This document shows, piece after piece, positions 18,201-27,200 of a stretch of DNA of 43,518 bases. Both the position numbers and the translations under genes were made by a program. Source of the DNA: an uncultured Verrucomicrobiales bacterium (lineage in GTDB: Bacteria > Verrucomicrobiota > Verrucomicrobiae > Limisphaerales > CANJSG01); NCBI GenBank assembly GCA_946480965.1, contig CAMLMI010000003.1, positions 1 through 43,518 of the forward strand. Reading direction: 5' to 3'. The notes beneath the pieces are model-generated. The model searched no databases. It had not been told where the DNA came from and saw nothing but the letters and a program-made list of their open reading frames with translations. How positions within the stretch are numbered: position 1 is the first letter of the stretch; the number at the start of each line of letters is the position of its first letter.

Positions 18201-18270
18201 GACAATTGGGGCGGAATATGGAGGGGGTTGGGGCCTGGCTCAACTGGGGAAACGTGGAGAAGGAAAACGG

Positions 18271-19479
18271 ATGCCAGATGCCCGCCCGCCCCGACTTGTC
18301 TTCACGTCCGTTCTCTGGAAACTCCGCCGCGTGAAGTCCTCCCCGAAAGTCGCCCTGCTGATCGAGACGTCGAACTCCTACGCGCGCGGCTTGCTCGCCG
18401 GCATCGTCGCCTACGTGCGGGCGCACAAGCCGTGGTCGTTCTACCTCTCGGAGCACAACCGCGGCGACCGTCCCCCCTCCTGGCTCCAGCAGTGGAAGGG
18501 CGACGGGATCATCGCCCGCATCGAGAACGAGGAGACGGCGTCGGCCCTGCGTTCGCTGAAGATGCCGATCGTCGATGTGAGCGCCGCGCGGCTCATCCCG
18601 CAGTTGCCCTGGGTGGAGACGGACGACGCGGCGATGGCCCGCGTGGCTGCCGAGCATTTGCTGGAGCGCGGTTTCACGAACTTCGCTTTCTGCGGCGACG
18701 ACCGTTTCGGTTGGTCGAAGACGCGGGCGCTGCATTTCGAAGCGACGTTGAAGGCCGCCGGTCATTCCTGCTCGGTCTTCGTCCCGCCCACGGACGAGAC
18801 CGTCGGGGAGGAGAAGCTGATCGCGCAGCTCGCCGCCTGGATCAAGAAGCTGCCCCGCCCCGTCGGCGTCATGGCCTGCTACGATCCGCGCGGGCAACAG
18901 ATACTGAACGCCTGCCGACGTCTCGGCGTGCCCGTGCCCGATGACGTGGCGGTGCTGGGCGTGGACAACGACGAAGTCCTTTGCGAGCTCTCGCATCCGC
19001 CGCTTTCCAGCGTCATCCCGAACACCCACAAGACCGGCTACGAGGCCGCCAAGCTGCTGGACGAGATGATGGGCGGCCGCAAGGTGGCGGGCGAGGCCCA
19101 CCTGATCCCGCCCATCGGTGTCGCCACGCGCCAGTCCAGCGACGTGCTCGCCATCAGCGACCGCAACGTGGCCCGCGCCGTCCACTACATCCGCCTGCAC
19201 GCCTGCGACGGGATCAACGTGACGGACGTGCTCAAGGCCGTGCCCCAGGCGCGGCGGCTGTTGGAGAGCAGGTTCAAGAAATACCTCGGCCGCACACCGC
19301 ACCAGGAGATCGTCCGCGTGCAGGTCGGTCGGGTGAAACGGTTCCTCACCGAGACGGACCTTTCCCTGCGCGAGATCGCGGAGCGGACGGGCTTCGCGCA
19401 TGTGGAGTATCTGAGCGTGGCCTTCAAGCGCGAGGTGGGCACACCCCCGAGCGAGTTCCGCGCGATCCACCGGCCGTGA
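18271..19479 (+). CDS. AraC-family regulator with LacI-type sensor domain (XylR type)
   Basis: A 402-residue transcription factor. The N-terminal part (about residues 25-290) is a periplasmic-binding/LacI-like ligand domain (VALLIETSNSYARGLLAGI, then GVMACYDPRGQQILNACRRLG and DVAVLGVDNDEVLCELSHPPL). The C-terminal 110 residues are an AraC helix-turn-helix pair (VLKAVPQARRLLESRFKKYLG and LREIAERTGFAHVEYLSVAFK). This is the E. coli XylR arrangement, common in Verrucomicrobia as local sugar regulators. The ATG at 18271 has a good GGAGAAGGA six bases upstream. Family members more often start near the GTG at 18331, which has no such site, so the start is uncertain by 20 residues. The gene is divergent from the permease; the ligand is unknown. 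Confidence 0.88.
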   Translation: MPDARPPRLVFTSVLWKLRRVKSSPKVALLIETSNSYARGLLAGIVAYVRAHKPWSFYLSEHNRGDRPPSWLQQWKGDGIIARIENEETASALRSLKMPIVDVSAARLIPQLPWVETDDAAMARVAAEHLLERGFTNFAFCGDDRFGWSKTRALHFEATLKAAGHSCSVFVPPTDETVGEEKLIAQLAAWIKKLPRPVGVMACYDPRGQQILNACRRLGVPVPDDVAVLGVDNDEVLCELSHPPLSSVIPNTHKTGYEAAKLLDEMMGGRKVAGEAHLIPPIGVATRQSSDVLAISDRNVARAVHYIRLHACDGINVTDVLKAVPQARRLLESRFKKYLGRTPHQEIVRVQVGRVKRFLTETDLSLREIAERTGFAHVEYLSVAFKREVGTPPSEFRAIHRP

Positions 19480-19487
19480 TTGTGCGG

Positions 19488-19504
19488 CCGGACGCGCAGT
19501 CCGG
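19488..19504 (+). terminator. Weak hairpin after the AraC-type regulator
   Basis: CCGGAC-GCGCA-GTCCGG begins 8 bases after the stop codon and is followed by GGGATTGTTG. The stem is only 6 bp and the T-tract is poor. Confidence 0.3.
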
Positions 19505-19606
19505 GGGATTGTTGATCCGAGTGGAAGAAAAGCAGGGCGATCGGATATCAAATCCGCTGGACTCAAGGAGCTTCGTGCGAAGGGGGATGGGCGGCGGAGT
19601 GCCGTA

Positions 19607-19679
19607 GTTAAGGAAAATGCTTAACCGCATTACGCGAAACCTCATGGGCACCGCGCGGTTTGCTGATAGCTTAATCAGC
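19607..19679. promoter_or_regulatory. Two inverted repeats upstream of the second pseudopilin gene
   Basis: GTTAAG-7-CTTAAC (19607-19625) and GCTGAT-6-ATCAGC (19662-19679) lie in an AT-rich patch 60-130 bases upstream of the pseudopilin-like gene. They are also within 130-200 bases of the end of the AraC-type regulator. They could be operators for that regulator, but this is unproven. Confidence 0.35.
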
Positions 19680-19741
19680 ATTAGCACGCCCATCCGCAGC
19701 GGACGCTCGTCTCTGCCGTTGGGCCGCATCATCAGCAGCCT

Positions 19742-20503
19742 ATGACACCTTATCGTAACGCAGCAGTTGGCCGGGGAGCCCGGCGCGGGGGCTTCACCCT
19801 GATCGAGCTTCTGGTCGTGATCGCCATCATCGCCATTCTGGCGGGAATGTTGTTGCCGGCCCTAGGTAAAGCGAAGGAACGTGCCTTGCGGATCGCGGAC
19901 GCGAACAACCAACGCCAGTTCGGTTTAGCGGCGCAGTTGTATGCCAATGATGCGAACGACAGATTGCCTCCGACTCCGGCCGGAGCGTGGGCGTGGGATT
20001 TGAACTACAATGTCGCCGACTTGATGACGCAGAATGGCGCACAGAGGAAGATCATGTATTGCCCTTCGTTTAAGGAGCAGGAGACGGACGAACTATGGAA
20101 CTTCCCCGGATACCGGGTCATCGGGTATGCCCATACCTTTCCTCCTCCGCGGCCGACGGACCCGACGCCGATGAACATCACCAATGTCAATTACCGCATG
20201 ACTCCTACTGAGATTCGTCTTGGTGCAACGGTGTTGCCCGCCCCGAGCCCTTCCAGCCGAGTGTTGTTCGCAGATGCCACTATTTCTGCTCCGGGACAGA
20301 ACGCCATCTCAATGGCCACAAGGGCGACCTACAACTACACCCAGATCAACGGTGGCTGGAGCAAACCGCACCGCACGCCTCACCTGAACGGACGGATTCC
20401 GGCCGGCGGCAACAAGGTTATGCTCGACGGTCATGTAGAGTGGGGAGCTTGGAAGGACATGCAGCCTCGAACCACTGGCGGATCGCCCGTCTTCTGGTGG
20501 TAG
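19742..20503 (+). CDS. Pseudopilin-like secreted protein with H-X9-DG-type end
   Basis: A 253-residue protein with a canonical type II pseudopilin leader: a basic [12 protein letters not shown], then [19 protein letters not shown] (about residues 17-35), cut by prepilin peptidase after the Gly. It continues with [26 protein letters not shown] and ends with [21 protein letters not shown], the H...DG signature of the verrucomicrobial/planctomycete prepilin-associated family. Compared with the copy at 6409 it keeps the ideal Gly before Phe. The mid-part is Pro/Thr-rich with Tyr/Trp. It has its own strong terminator and probably its own promoter. Exact function unknown. Confidence 0.92.
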   Translation: MTPYRNAAVGRGARRGGFTLIELLVVIAIIAILAGMLLPALGKAKERALRIADANNQRQFGLAAQLYANDANDRLPPTPAGAWAWDLNYNVADLMTQNGAQRKIMYCPSFKEQETDELWNFPGYRVIGYAHTFPPPRPTDPTPMNITNVNYRMTPTEIRLGATVLPAPSPSSRVLFADATISAPGQNAISMATRATYNYTQINGGWSKPHRTPHLNGRIPAGGNKVMLDGHVEWGAWKDMQPRTTGGSPVFWW

Positions 20504-20535
20504 TGTGGTTCGCCCGTAGCTTCTTTTTTCCCGAA

Positions 20536-20569
20536 AAGCCCGGAAGCGTGTGATGCTTCCGGGCTTTTT
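20536..20569 (+). terminator. Strong terminator of the second pseudopilin gene
   Basis: A 12-bp stem AAGCCCGGAAGC/GCTTCCGGGCTT (20536-20547, 20555-20566) with a 7-base loop, then TTTG. A-rich sequence on the left allows some function on the other strand. Confidence 0.9.
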
Positions 20570-20703
20570 GCTTGCTCCAGATGTCGCCGGATTGGTTGGC
20601 GCGCGCGACCGGACAATGTCGGTCAGCAATCGTTGGGCATCCGATCAAGCTGGCTCCGTCGAAAGATCGCCTGCGTGGCTGGCAGTCGAAAAACTGGAGA
20701 GCC

Positions 20704-20738
20704 CAAAAAATAGAAAGGAAGGGCCGGAGCCCTTCCTT
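20704..20738 (-). terminator. Terminator of the mre-rod-RNase operon
   Basis: A 10-bp stem AAGGAAGGGC/GCCCTTCCTT (20715-20724, 20729-20738) with a 4-base loop, followed on the minus strand by TCTATTTTTT. It lies about 30 bases past the RNase stop codon. Confidence 0.88.
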
Positions 20739-20768
20739 CCATGACGGGATGTCGTGAACGATCTGGAA

Positions 20769-23366
20769 TCAGCCGCCGACGCTGGCGAGTTCCTCGTTGT
20801 TGATCACGTTCACGATCTTGAACTGCTCGGCGTGGAAGCCGGGGTCGGCGCGGAAGGAGAGCTTCCCGAAGTATTTCTTCTCCATCTCGATGAGCAGCTT
20901 CTCGTCTTCCTTGCGGAGGCGGTCGAGCACGACGGGGTGGACAACGATGCGGAGCTGGAAGTCCGATTCGTCGCGGGTGCGTTTCTTGAGGATCTCGGCC
21001 AGCTTGCGCTGGATCTCGACGCTCATGGTGAGGGAGCTCTTCACCTTGCCCTTGCCCTTGCAATACGGGCAGTCGTCATAGACGTGCGACCGGACGCTCT
21101 CGCTGTGCCGCTGGCGGGTCATTTCCATCAGGCCGAGGGGCGAGATGGGGAGGATGTGGGTCTTGGCCTTGTCGCGGCGCAGACTGGTCTTCACGCGCTG
21201 ATAAACGGCCTGCTGATCCTTCCGCGACCGCATGTCGATGAAGTCGAGAACGATCAGTCCGCCGATGTTGCGGAGGCGGAGCTGGCGGCAGATTTCTTCG
21301 GCCGCTTCGAGGTTCACCTTGTAGATGGTGGTGTCCTGGTCCTTGCCGCCCTTGTGGCGGCCGGTGTTCACGTCGATGGCGACGAGGGCCTCGGTCTCGT
21401 CGATGACGAGGTAGCCGCCGCTCTTGAGGTGGACCTGGCGGGAGAAGGCGGTTTCGAGCTGCCGGGTGATGCCGAAGCGGTCGAAGATGGGCTGCGATTC
21501 GTTGTAGTGCTTCACCTTGTCCACGGAGGAGGAATCCACCTTGCGAACGAGGTCGCGCATCCGCTCGAAGGCCTTGGGATCGTCGATGACGATGCGTTCG
21601 GTGTCCTCGGTGAGGAAGTCGCGGACGGTGCGGGTGATGAGGTCGGGTTCCTGGAAGACGCAGGTGGCGGCGGGCTGGCTCTTGATGCGTTCCTGGACGA
21701 GACGCCATTCCTCCAGCAACAGGGCCAGATCGAGCTCGAAATACTTCTTCTTCTGGCCTTCGCCGGCGGTGCGCATGATCACGCCCATGCCTTCGGGGAT
21801 TTCCAGTTCGCGGAGGATCTTCTTCAGGCGCGAGCGCTCCTCCTGCTGCTCGATCTTGCGGGAGATGCCGCTCTGGTCGGAGTTGGGCAACAGGACGAGG
21901 TAGCGGCCGGGGATGACGAGGTTGCCGGTGACGCGCGGGCCCTTGGTGCCGATGGGTCCCTTGGTGACCTGCACGATGATGTCGCTGCCGGGCGGGAAGA
22001 GGCGGGGAACGTCCTTCTGGGTGAATTTCACCTTCTCCTTCTTCTTTCCGTCCTTGCTCTCGCGTTCGACGACCTCGATGCCGGAGTCGAAGTTGTTCGG
22101 CACGATGTCCCAGTAGTGGAGGAAGGCGTTCTTCTCGAAGCCGATGTCCACGAAGGCGGCCTTCAGGCCGTCCTCCAGGTTGCGGACCTTGCCCTTGAAG
22201 ATGCTGCCGACGAGTCGCTCCTCGGTGGTGCGCTCGATGGTGAATTCCTCCAGGCGACCGTTTTCGGAAACGGCCACGCGGGTTTCCAGCGACTCCGAGT
22301 TGATGACGACTTCCTTGTGGGTGCGTTTCTCCGGCGGGGCGATGATCTGTTGGACCTTCTTGACGATCTTGTTGGCCACGGCGCGGATGTTCTCCACGAG
22401 GCCCTGGGGCTTCGGGTCCTGCACGGGCACGGGGACGAACTCGGTGTCGGTGGACGCCTCGTCCTCGACCGGAGCGGCCTGCTCGGCCTCGGCGATGGCG
22501 GCTTCGACCTCGGCCTCGTCGGCCAATTCCTCGACGTTGTTGTCCTCGGCGAGTTCGCCGTCGGGTCCGAGCAGGGACGCGGGGCGCTGGTCGTCGGAAC
22601 GCGGTTCTTGGCGGCCGGGACGGCCCGGGCGCTCAGGACGGGGCGGACGTTCGCCACGCTCGGGTCGTTGTTCGCTCCGGGGTGCGTTGGCGTCGCCTTC
22701 ACCGCGTCCGCCGCGATTGCGTCCGCGTCCGCCGCGGCGTCGGCGACGACGTCCATCGCCGCCGGATTCACCGCCCTCGCCGCCGTTTTCGCCAGGGGCG
22801 CCTTCCGTGGAAACGCGATCCGCGGTTTCCTCGGCGTCGCCTTCGGGAGGCGGCGCCGTTTCTCCGGAAGGTTCGGTGGGCGTCAGGATCGGCGGACGGT
22901 TTTCATCGCCAGCGGTAGCCTGGTCCTGGGGTGCGGGGCCACGGTCGCCGCGACGGCCCCCTTCGCGCTGTGGACGGTCTCCGCCGCGATCCCGGCCACC
23001 GCGTCCGCCGCGTCGGCGTCGGCCGCCTTCGGAGCGTTCACCGCGTTCGCCGGATTCGGCGCGCTCGGGACGGTCGCCGCCGCTTTCGGGACGTTCCGTG
23101 CGTTCGGGACGGGGGGCACGCTCGGAGCGTTCGGAGCGAAATTCGTCGCGCGTGCTTCCGCCGGAACCTTCACCGGCGGGCGTGGAGGGAATGACGGGGT
23201 AGTAGGGCAGCGACGGCGCGGAGGAGGAGACGGGGACCGGGCCCGGAGTGAGGGCGGGCGGAGATCCGGCCGTGCCCGAGGCGAGCGCGGGGGGAACCTT
23301 CTTCAAGCCGCCGGTGGGCTTGAACGTGACGCGGCGCGAGCCGCGGGAGAAACTGTTGGAACTCAT
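20769..23366 (-). CDS. rng: Ribonuclease E/G family endoribonuclease with long RG-rich N-terminus
   Basis: An 865-residue enzyme for rRNA processing and mRNA decay. Residues 1 to about 350 are low-complexity: Ser/Pro, then Arg/Gly/Glu tracts (RRRRGGRGGRDRGG near 116-129, GRRRRRRGGRGRNRGG near 205-220), then an acidic linker. The catalytic core runs from about 351 (KEVVINSESLETRVAV) and contains the S1 RNA-binding domain (GSIFKGKVRNLEDGLKAAFVDIG), the DNase-I-like part with DVNTGRHKGG and LDFIDM supplying the metal-binding Asp pair, and the Zn-link CPYCKGKG. The C-terminus ends soon after the small domain, so there is no E. coli-type C-terminal scaffold. RNase G commonly sits beside mreBCD, which the position supports. 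The start is 3 bases from the rodA stop, so it is co-translated with the shape genes. Confidence 0.94.
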   Translation of the reverse strand: MSSNSFSRGSRRVTFKPTGGLKKVPPALASGTAGSPPALTPGPVPVSSSAPSLPYYPVIPSTPAGEGSGGSTRDEFRSERSERAPRPERTERPESGGDRPERAESGERGERSEGGRRRRGGRGGRDRGGDRPQREGGRRGDRGPAPQDQATAGDENRPPILTPTEPSGETAPPPEGDAEETADRVSTEGAPGENGGEGGESGGDGRRRRRRGGRGRNRGGRGEGDANAPRSEQRPERGERPPRPERPGRPGRQEPRSDDQRPASLLGPDGELAEDNNVEELADEAEVEAAIAEAEQAAPVEDEASTDTEFVPVPVQDPKPQGLVENIRAVANKIVKKVQQIIAPPEKRTHKEVVINSESLETRVAVSENGRLEEFTIERTTEERLVGSIFKGKVRNLEDGLKAAFVDIGFEKNAFLHYWDIVPNNFDSGIEVVERESKDGKKKEKVKFTQKDVPRLFPPGSDIIVQVTKGPIGTKGPRVTGNLVIPGRYLVLLPNSDQSGISRKIEQQEERSRLKKILRELEIPEGMGVIMRTAGEGQKKKYFELDLALLLEEWRLVQERIKSQPAATCVFQEPDLITRTVRDFLTEDTERIVIDDPKAFERMRDLVRKVDSSSVDKVKHYNESQPIFDRFGITRQLETAFSRQVHLKSGGYLVIDETEALVAIDVNTGRHKGGKDQDTTIYKVNLEAAEEICRQLRLRNIGGLIVLDFIDMRSRKDQQAVYQRVKTSLRRDKAKTHILPISPLGLMEMTRQRHSESVRSHVYDDCPYCKGKGKVKSSLTMSVEIQRKLAEILKKRTRDESDFQLRIVVHPVVLDRLRKEDEKLLIEMEKKYFGKLSFRADPGFHAEQFKIVNVINNEELASVGG

Positions 23367-23369
23367 AAA

Positions 23370-24587
23370 TCAGTAGGATCTGCGATAATAGTGGACGTTG
23401 AAGAGAAGCCCGATCGCGAGCAGGGAGCAGAGGACGGACGAGCCGCCGTAGCTCAGCAACGGAAGGGGAATCCCGGTGACCGGCACCAGCCGGATGTTCA
23501 TGCCGATGTTGATGAAGATGTGGACGAAGAGCAGCGTGACCACGCCGACGGCGATGGCCTTGCCCAGACGGTCGCGGGCCTGGCCGGCGGTGCGGATGCC
23601 GCAAAACAAAACCACGGTGTAGAGCGCCACCACGGAGACGCTCCCGACAAAACCCGTCTCCTCGGCGATGATGGAGAAGATGAAGTCGTTGTGGGCCACC
23701 GAACGCGGCAGGAAGCCCAATGAATATTGGGTGCCCTGTCGCCAGCCCTTGCCGAACAGCCCGCCCGATCCCACGGAGATCAACGCCTGTTCGACGTTGT
23801 AGGAACGGTCTTTCTGGATCTGCCGGGCACGGTCCTTCTCCTGCTGGGTGGCGTTCGCAGGAGCAAAATCCCTTCCGAAATACGTCAGCAGCCGGGCCCG
23901 CTGGTAGTCCGGGATCTTCACGACATGCCAGTTCACCGGCATGAAGACGATGTTGACCACGAGGAGCGCGATCGGGGTGCCGCCGACCGCGACCAGCCGC
24001 AGCAGGTATCGGGCGGGCACGCCGGAGACGAACATCATGAGGAACGCCGCCGGGAAGAAGACGAGGGCCGAGCCCAGGTCGGGCTCCAGCATGATGAGGC
24101 CGAAGGGCAGGGCCGCGAGGCCGAGAGCCTTCCAGAAGACGCGCCCGTTCTTCAACTCGTCCACCGGCCGGCTCAGGTAGTTCGCCAGCATCAGGATGAA
24201 GCCGACCTTGGCGAACTCCGACGGCTGCATGGAGAAGGGACCGAGATCGATCCAGTTCCGCGTGCCCCAGCCGCGCGTGGAGCCGATGCCGGGGATCAGC
24301 ACGGCGACGAGCAGGACGATCGTGGCCCAGTAGCCGAGGAGCGACCAGCGCGCGAGCGTGTGGTAGTCGATGAAGCAAAGCGCCGTGGCGCCCGCGATGC
24401 CGATGGCATACCAGACCATCTGCTTCACGTGGATCTGGCGGAACCACGACAGCGCCTGCATCGACGGATCGGCGAACGACGCGCTATAGACGAAGGCCGT
24501 GCCCACCGCCATGAGGCAGACGACGGCGGCGAGCAGCAGCCAGTCGATCTGCTGGTGGCGGCGTTCGTTGAGGCCGGGAAGGTTCAT
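23370..24587 (-). CDS. rodA: Rod-shape peptidoglycan polymerase RodA (SEDS)
   Basis: A 405-residue multi-pass inner-membrane glycosyltransferase of the SEDS family that polymerises lipid II with PBP2 during elongation. About ten hydrophobic helices are visible. Family signs are GWGTRNWIDLGPFSMQPSEFAKV, LEPDLGSALVF (with the catalytic-region Asp), and near the end the HNDFIFSIIAEE and LPLLSYGGSSVL motifs. Length is normal. The start ATG overlaps the mrdA stop (ATGA at 24584-24587), so translation is coupled; a longer frame upstream is antisense-like and lacks a helix. Partners mrdA and mreBCD lie directly upstream. Confidence 0.96.
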   Translation of the reverse strand: MNLPGLNERRHQQIDWLLLAAVVCLMAVGTAFVYSASFADPSMQALSWFRQIHVKQMVWYAIGIAGATALCFIDYHTLARWSLLGYWATIVLLVAVLIPGIGSTRGWGTRNWIDLGPFSMQPSEFAKVGFILMLANYLSRPVDELKNGRVFWKALGLAALPFGLIMLEPDLGSALVFFPAAFLMMFVSGVPARYLLRLVAVGGTPIALLVVNIVFMPVNWHVVKIPDYQRARLLTYFGRDFAPANATQQEKDRARQIQKDRSYNVEQALISVGSGGLFGKGWRQGTQYSLGFLPRSVAHNDFIFSIIAEETGFVGSVSVVALYTVVLFCGIRTAGQARDRLGKAIAVGVVTLLFVHIFINIGMNIRLVPVTGIPLPLLSYGGSSVLCSLLAIGLLFNVHYYRRSY

Positions 24588-26644
24588 GGCGCGGTGGAGG
24601 GCCGTGCGGCGGACGCGAGGTCGGAGCCGCTTTCCCGTTTGATGATGGCCTCGTAGATCTTCTTCGCCACCGGGGCGCAGGTGCCGCCGCCGGAACTTCC
24701 GCTGACCACGAGCACGACGACGGCGTAGCGCGGGGAGTTCACCGGGGCGAACGAGGCGAACCAAGTGAAGTGGTCCTTGCCGCCGGCGACGGCGCGTTCG
24801 GCCGTGCCGGTCTTGCCGCCGATGGGGAAGCCGGGGATGCGGGCGAGCTTGCCGGTGCCCTCGCCGCCCTCGTCCGCGCGGGTGTTCTCCACATCGGCCA
24901 GCATGGCGGCGTGGATCAGGCGGAGGTGTTGGGGATTGAGTTTCGCGTCGGAACGGACGCGCGGGGAGAAATCGAGCGTGTCCGAGTCGAGCTTGAAGGT
25001 GTCGCCCGACTGGATCTTGTCCACAAGGCGCGGCCAGTAAACCTTCCCGCCATTGGCGATGGCGGCGGTCATGAGCGTCATCTGGAGCACGGTCACGTCC
25101 ACCTGTTGGCCGATGCAGAGGTCGGCGACCTTGCCGGCGTTCCAGTCGCGTTGGTCCTGAAGGTCGGGGAAGATTCCGGGGGATTCCTGGCGCATTCCCT
25201 CGGGCGGAAAGATCTGGGTAAATTCGCCGAGGTGGAAGCGGTGTCCGACCTCGACCAGTTTCCGGAATCCGGCCTGGAGGCCGTAGTGGATGAAGTAGCT
25301 GTTGCTCGACTTGATGAAGGCCTTCTCGAAGTCGTAGTCGTCGCCCGGCGCGGCGGTGTCCTTGATCTTGCGGTTGCCCACGTAGATCGCGCCTTTGGAC
25401 GGGCGTTGCGGATCGGGTTCGACCACGTGCCGCTCGTTCGGGTTGACGCCGTTTTCCAGGATCGCGATGCCGGTGAGGATCTTGAGGATGGAGCCCGGAT
25501 GATACGCGCCCTGGGTGGCGCGGTTGAACGTCGGGGTCTGCTTGGGGTCCATGAGCGCGGCGTATTGCTCGTGGCTCATGCCGCGCACGAAGAGCGCGGG
25601 ATCGAAGGCCGGGGCCGAGACCATCGCGACAATGTCGCCGTTGCGGACATCGACCACGACGGCCGCGCCACGCACGTTGGGCATGGCTTCCGCAAGGGCC
25701 TTTTCGGCCGCGAGCTGGATGGGCAGGTCGATGGTGAGGAAGACGTCCTGGCCGGGTTGGGGAAGGCTGGCCATCTCCTCGCTCTGGCGGTAGCCGAGAT
25801 TGTTGATGAGCAGCGATTTTGTGCCCGGGCTGCCGCGCAGGAACTCGTCGTAGTGGCCTTCGATGCCGGTGCGGCCGATGTAGTCGGTCAGGGTGTAGCG
25901 GTAGTTGATGTCCTCGTCGGGGAACTTGTCGATCCGCTGCACGTAGCCGAGCAGGTGGCTGGCCGAGGCACCGTGCGGATACGTGCGGATGGATTGGGTT
26001 TCCAGCTGGACGCCGGGCAGATCGGCCGCCAGTTCGACGAACCGGGCGACCTCTCTGGGCGTCAGATCGGTGAGCAGGGGGAAGGGGACGTAGGGCAGGG
26101 TGCCGTAGTGCCGCTGGAACTGGGTCCGGTCGAGGATCGTCGGCCGCTGGAGATCGGAGCTGACGCGGAAGAGGAGGTTGCTGGCCACGCGGTAGCGCGC
26201 CTCGGATTCCAGCCTGGCCGTGACGGCGCGGCTCAGGCGGGGCCTGCTGGTCTCCTTTTTGCCGAAGAACGCGAAGAGGCGGGAAAGGCCCGAGGGCGCG
26301 TTGGTGTTCGGTGGCGGTGGATTCGCGGCGAGGTAGGCCGGGAGCACGCGCCGGGAGTATTCGTGTTTGAAGTAGGGCGGGAGCTCCTCGAGGTAGAGGT
26401 TGACGGTGTAGCGCGGGCCGTTTTCCGCGAGCACGTGTCCGTTCCGGTCGAAGATCTTGCCGCGCACGCCGGGCACGCGCACGGAGCGGTAGGCCTGGCC
26501 GCGGAGGCTGTCCTCGTGCTTCTGGGCGGAGACGATCTGGACCTTCCAGAGCCCGGCGACCAGCAGCAACATGCAGGCGAGGACCATCACCGCGATCGCG
26601 CGCAGCGGGCCGTCGTCCTTCTTCAACTGGTCGAAGATCAGCAT
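24584..26644 (-). CDS. mrdA: Penicillin-binding protein 2 (PBP2), elongation transpeptidase
   Basis: A 686-residue class B PBP anchored by one N-terminal helix (about residues 15-35, VMVLACMLLLVAGLWKVQIV). It cross-links peptidoglycan in the elongasome. The dimerisation/pedestal domain covers about 40-320. The transpeptidase domain has the active-site tetrad SILK in YHPGSILK (near residue 383), SSNS (near 446) and KTGTAE (near 613). Length is typical (about 630-690). It lies one base after the mreD stop and overlaps rodA by four bases, matching the mreB-C-D-mrdA-rodA order. Confidence 0.96.
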   Translation of the reverse strand: MLIFDQLKKDDGPLRAIAVMVLACMLLLVAGLWKVQIVSAQKHEDSLRGQAYRSVRVPGVRGKIFDRNGHVLAENGPRYTVNLYLEELPPYFKHEYSRRVLPAYLAANPPPPNTNAPSGLSRLFAFFGKKETSRPRLSRAVTARLESEARYRVASNLLFRVSSDLQRPTILDRTQFQRHYGTLPYVPFPLLTDLTPREVARFVELAADLPGVQLETQSIRTYPHGASASHLLGYVQRIDKFPDEDINYRYTLTDYIGRTGIEGHYDEFLRGSPGTKSLLINNLGYRQSEEMASLPQPGQDVFLTIDLPIQLAAEKALAEAMPNVRGAAVVVDVRNGDIVAMVSAPAFDPALFVRGMSHEQYAALMDPKQTPTFNRATQGAYHPGSILKILTGIAILENGVNPNERHVVEPDPQRPSKGAIYVGNRKIKDTAAPGDDYDFEKAFIKSSNSYFIHYGLQAGFRKLVEVGHRFHLGEFTQIFPPEGMRQESPGIFPDLQDQRDWNAGKVADLCIGQQVDVTVLQMTLMTAAIANGGKVYWPRLVDKIQSGDTFKLDSDTLDFSPRVRSDAKLNPQHLRLIHAAMLADVENTRADEGGEGTGKLARIPGFPIGGKTGTAERAVAGGKDHFTWFASFAPVNSPRYAVVVLVVSGSSGGGTCAPVAKKIYEAIIKRESGSDLASAARPSTAP

Positions 26645-26645
26645 G

Positions 26646-27200
26646 TCAGAGGCGTCCTCGCTTGATCTCCCGGTCGCTGCGGAAGCTGGTTTCGACCATC
26701 GCGGGGTAGCTCAGGGCCTGTTCGATCCGCAGGAACAGGCGGAAGAGCAGCGGGGTGATCAGTCCGCCGGACAGGCCCATGACCGCGAGGTGCCACAGGG
26801 TGGCCCAGCCGACGGCGGGCGACAGCCCGAGCGACAGCAGGATGCCCAGCGTGAGCAGCGGCACGAGCACGCCCGCACCCGCGCCCAGCAGGAACTGGGC
26901 GTAGGGCAGGTCCCGCAGCAGCAGCGCCTCGAAGGTCCGCAACCCCAGGCCCACGGCGAAGAGAGGCAGGATGGTGACGCCGAGCGGATTGGCCGAGAAG
27001 GCGTCGAACCACAGCCCGCCCAGCACCGCCAGCAAGGCAGCCATCCGGGTGGTGGATTGCAGGGCGGTGACGACCATGAGCGCGGGCAGGAAATGCAGGG
27101 GCGCTCCCAGCACCTCGCGGAAGAGGACGAACTGCGTCTCCGCCCACACGCCGATGAAGGCCGCGAGCAGCAGCAAGGTGGGATGGGTCCAGTGGGTCAT
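26646..27200 (-). CDS. mreD: Rod shape-determining protein MreD
   Basis: A 184-residue integral membrane protein with about five helices (for example LLLLAAFIGVWAETQFVLF at the start). MreD is poorly conserved, so the call rests on size, hydrophobic pattern, the WFDAFSANPLGVTILPLF segment typical of its second to third helix, and its place between mreC and mrdA. The start ATG overlaps the mreC stop by the ATGA at 27197-27200. An earlier in-frame ATG five codons upstream lies inside mreC and is less likely. Confidence 0.9.
   Translation of the reverse strand: MTHWTHPTLLLLAAFIGVWAETQFVLFREVLGAPLHFLPALMVVTALQSTTRMAALLAVLGGLWFDAFSANPLGVTILPLFAVGLGLRTFEALLLRDLPYAQFLLGAGAGVLVPLLTLGILLSLGLSPAVGWATLWHLAVMGLSGGLITPLLFRLFLRIEQALSYPAMVETSFRSDREIKRGRL

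Noticed and set aside
20754..23723. 989-codon plus-strand ORF across the RNase E/G gene
   Set aside because: Antisense to a clear enzyme; low-complexity Ala/Gly/Phe stretches mirror the RG-rich tail.
24770..26665. 631-codon ORF antisense to mrdA
   Set aside because: Shadow of the PBP2 gene, with no motif of its own.
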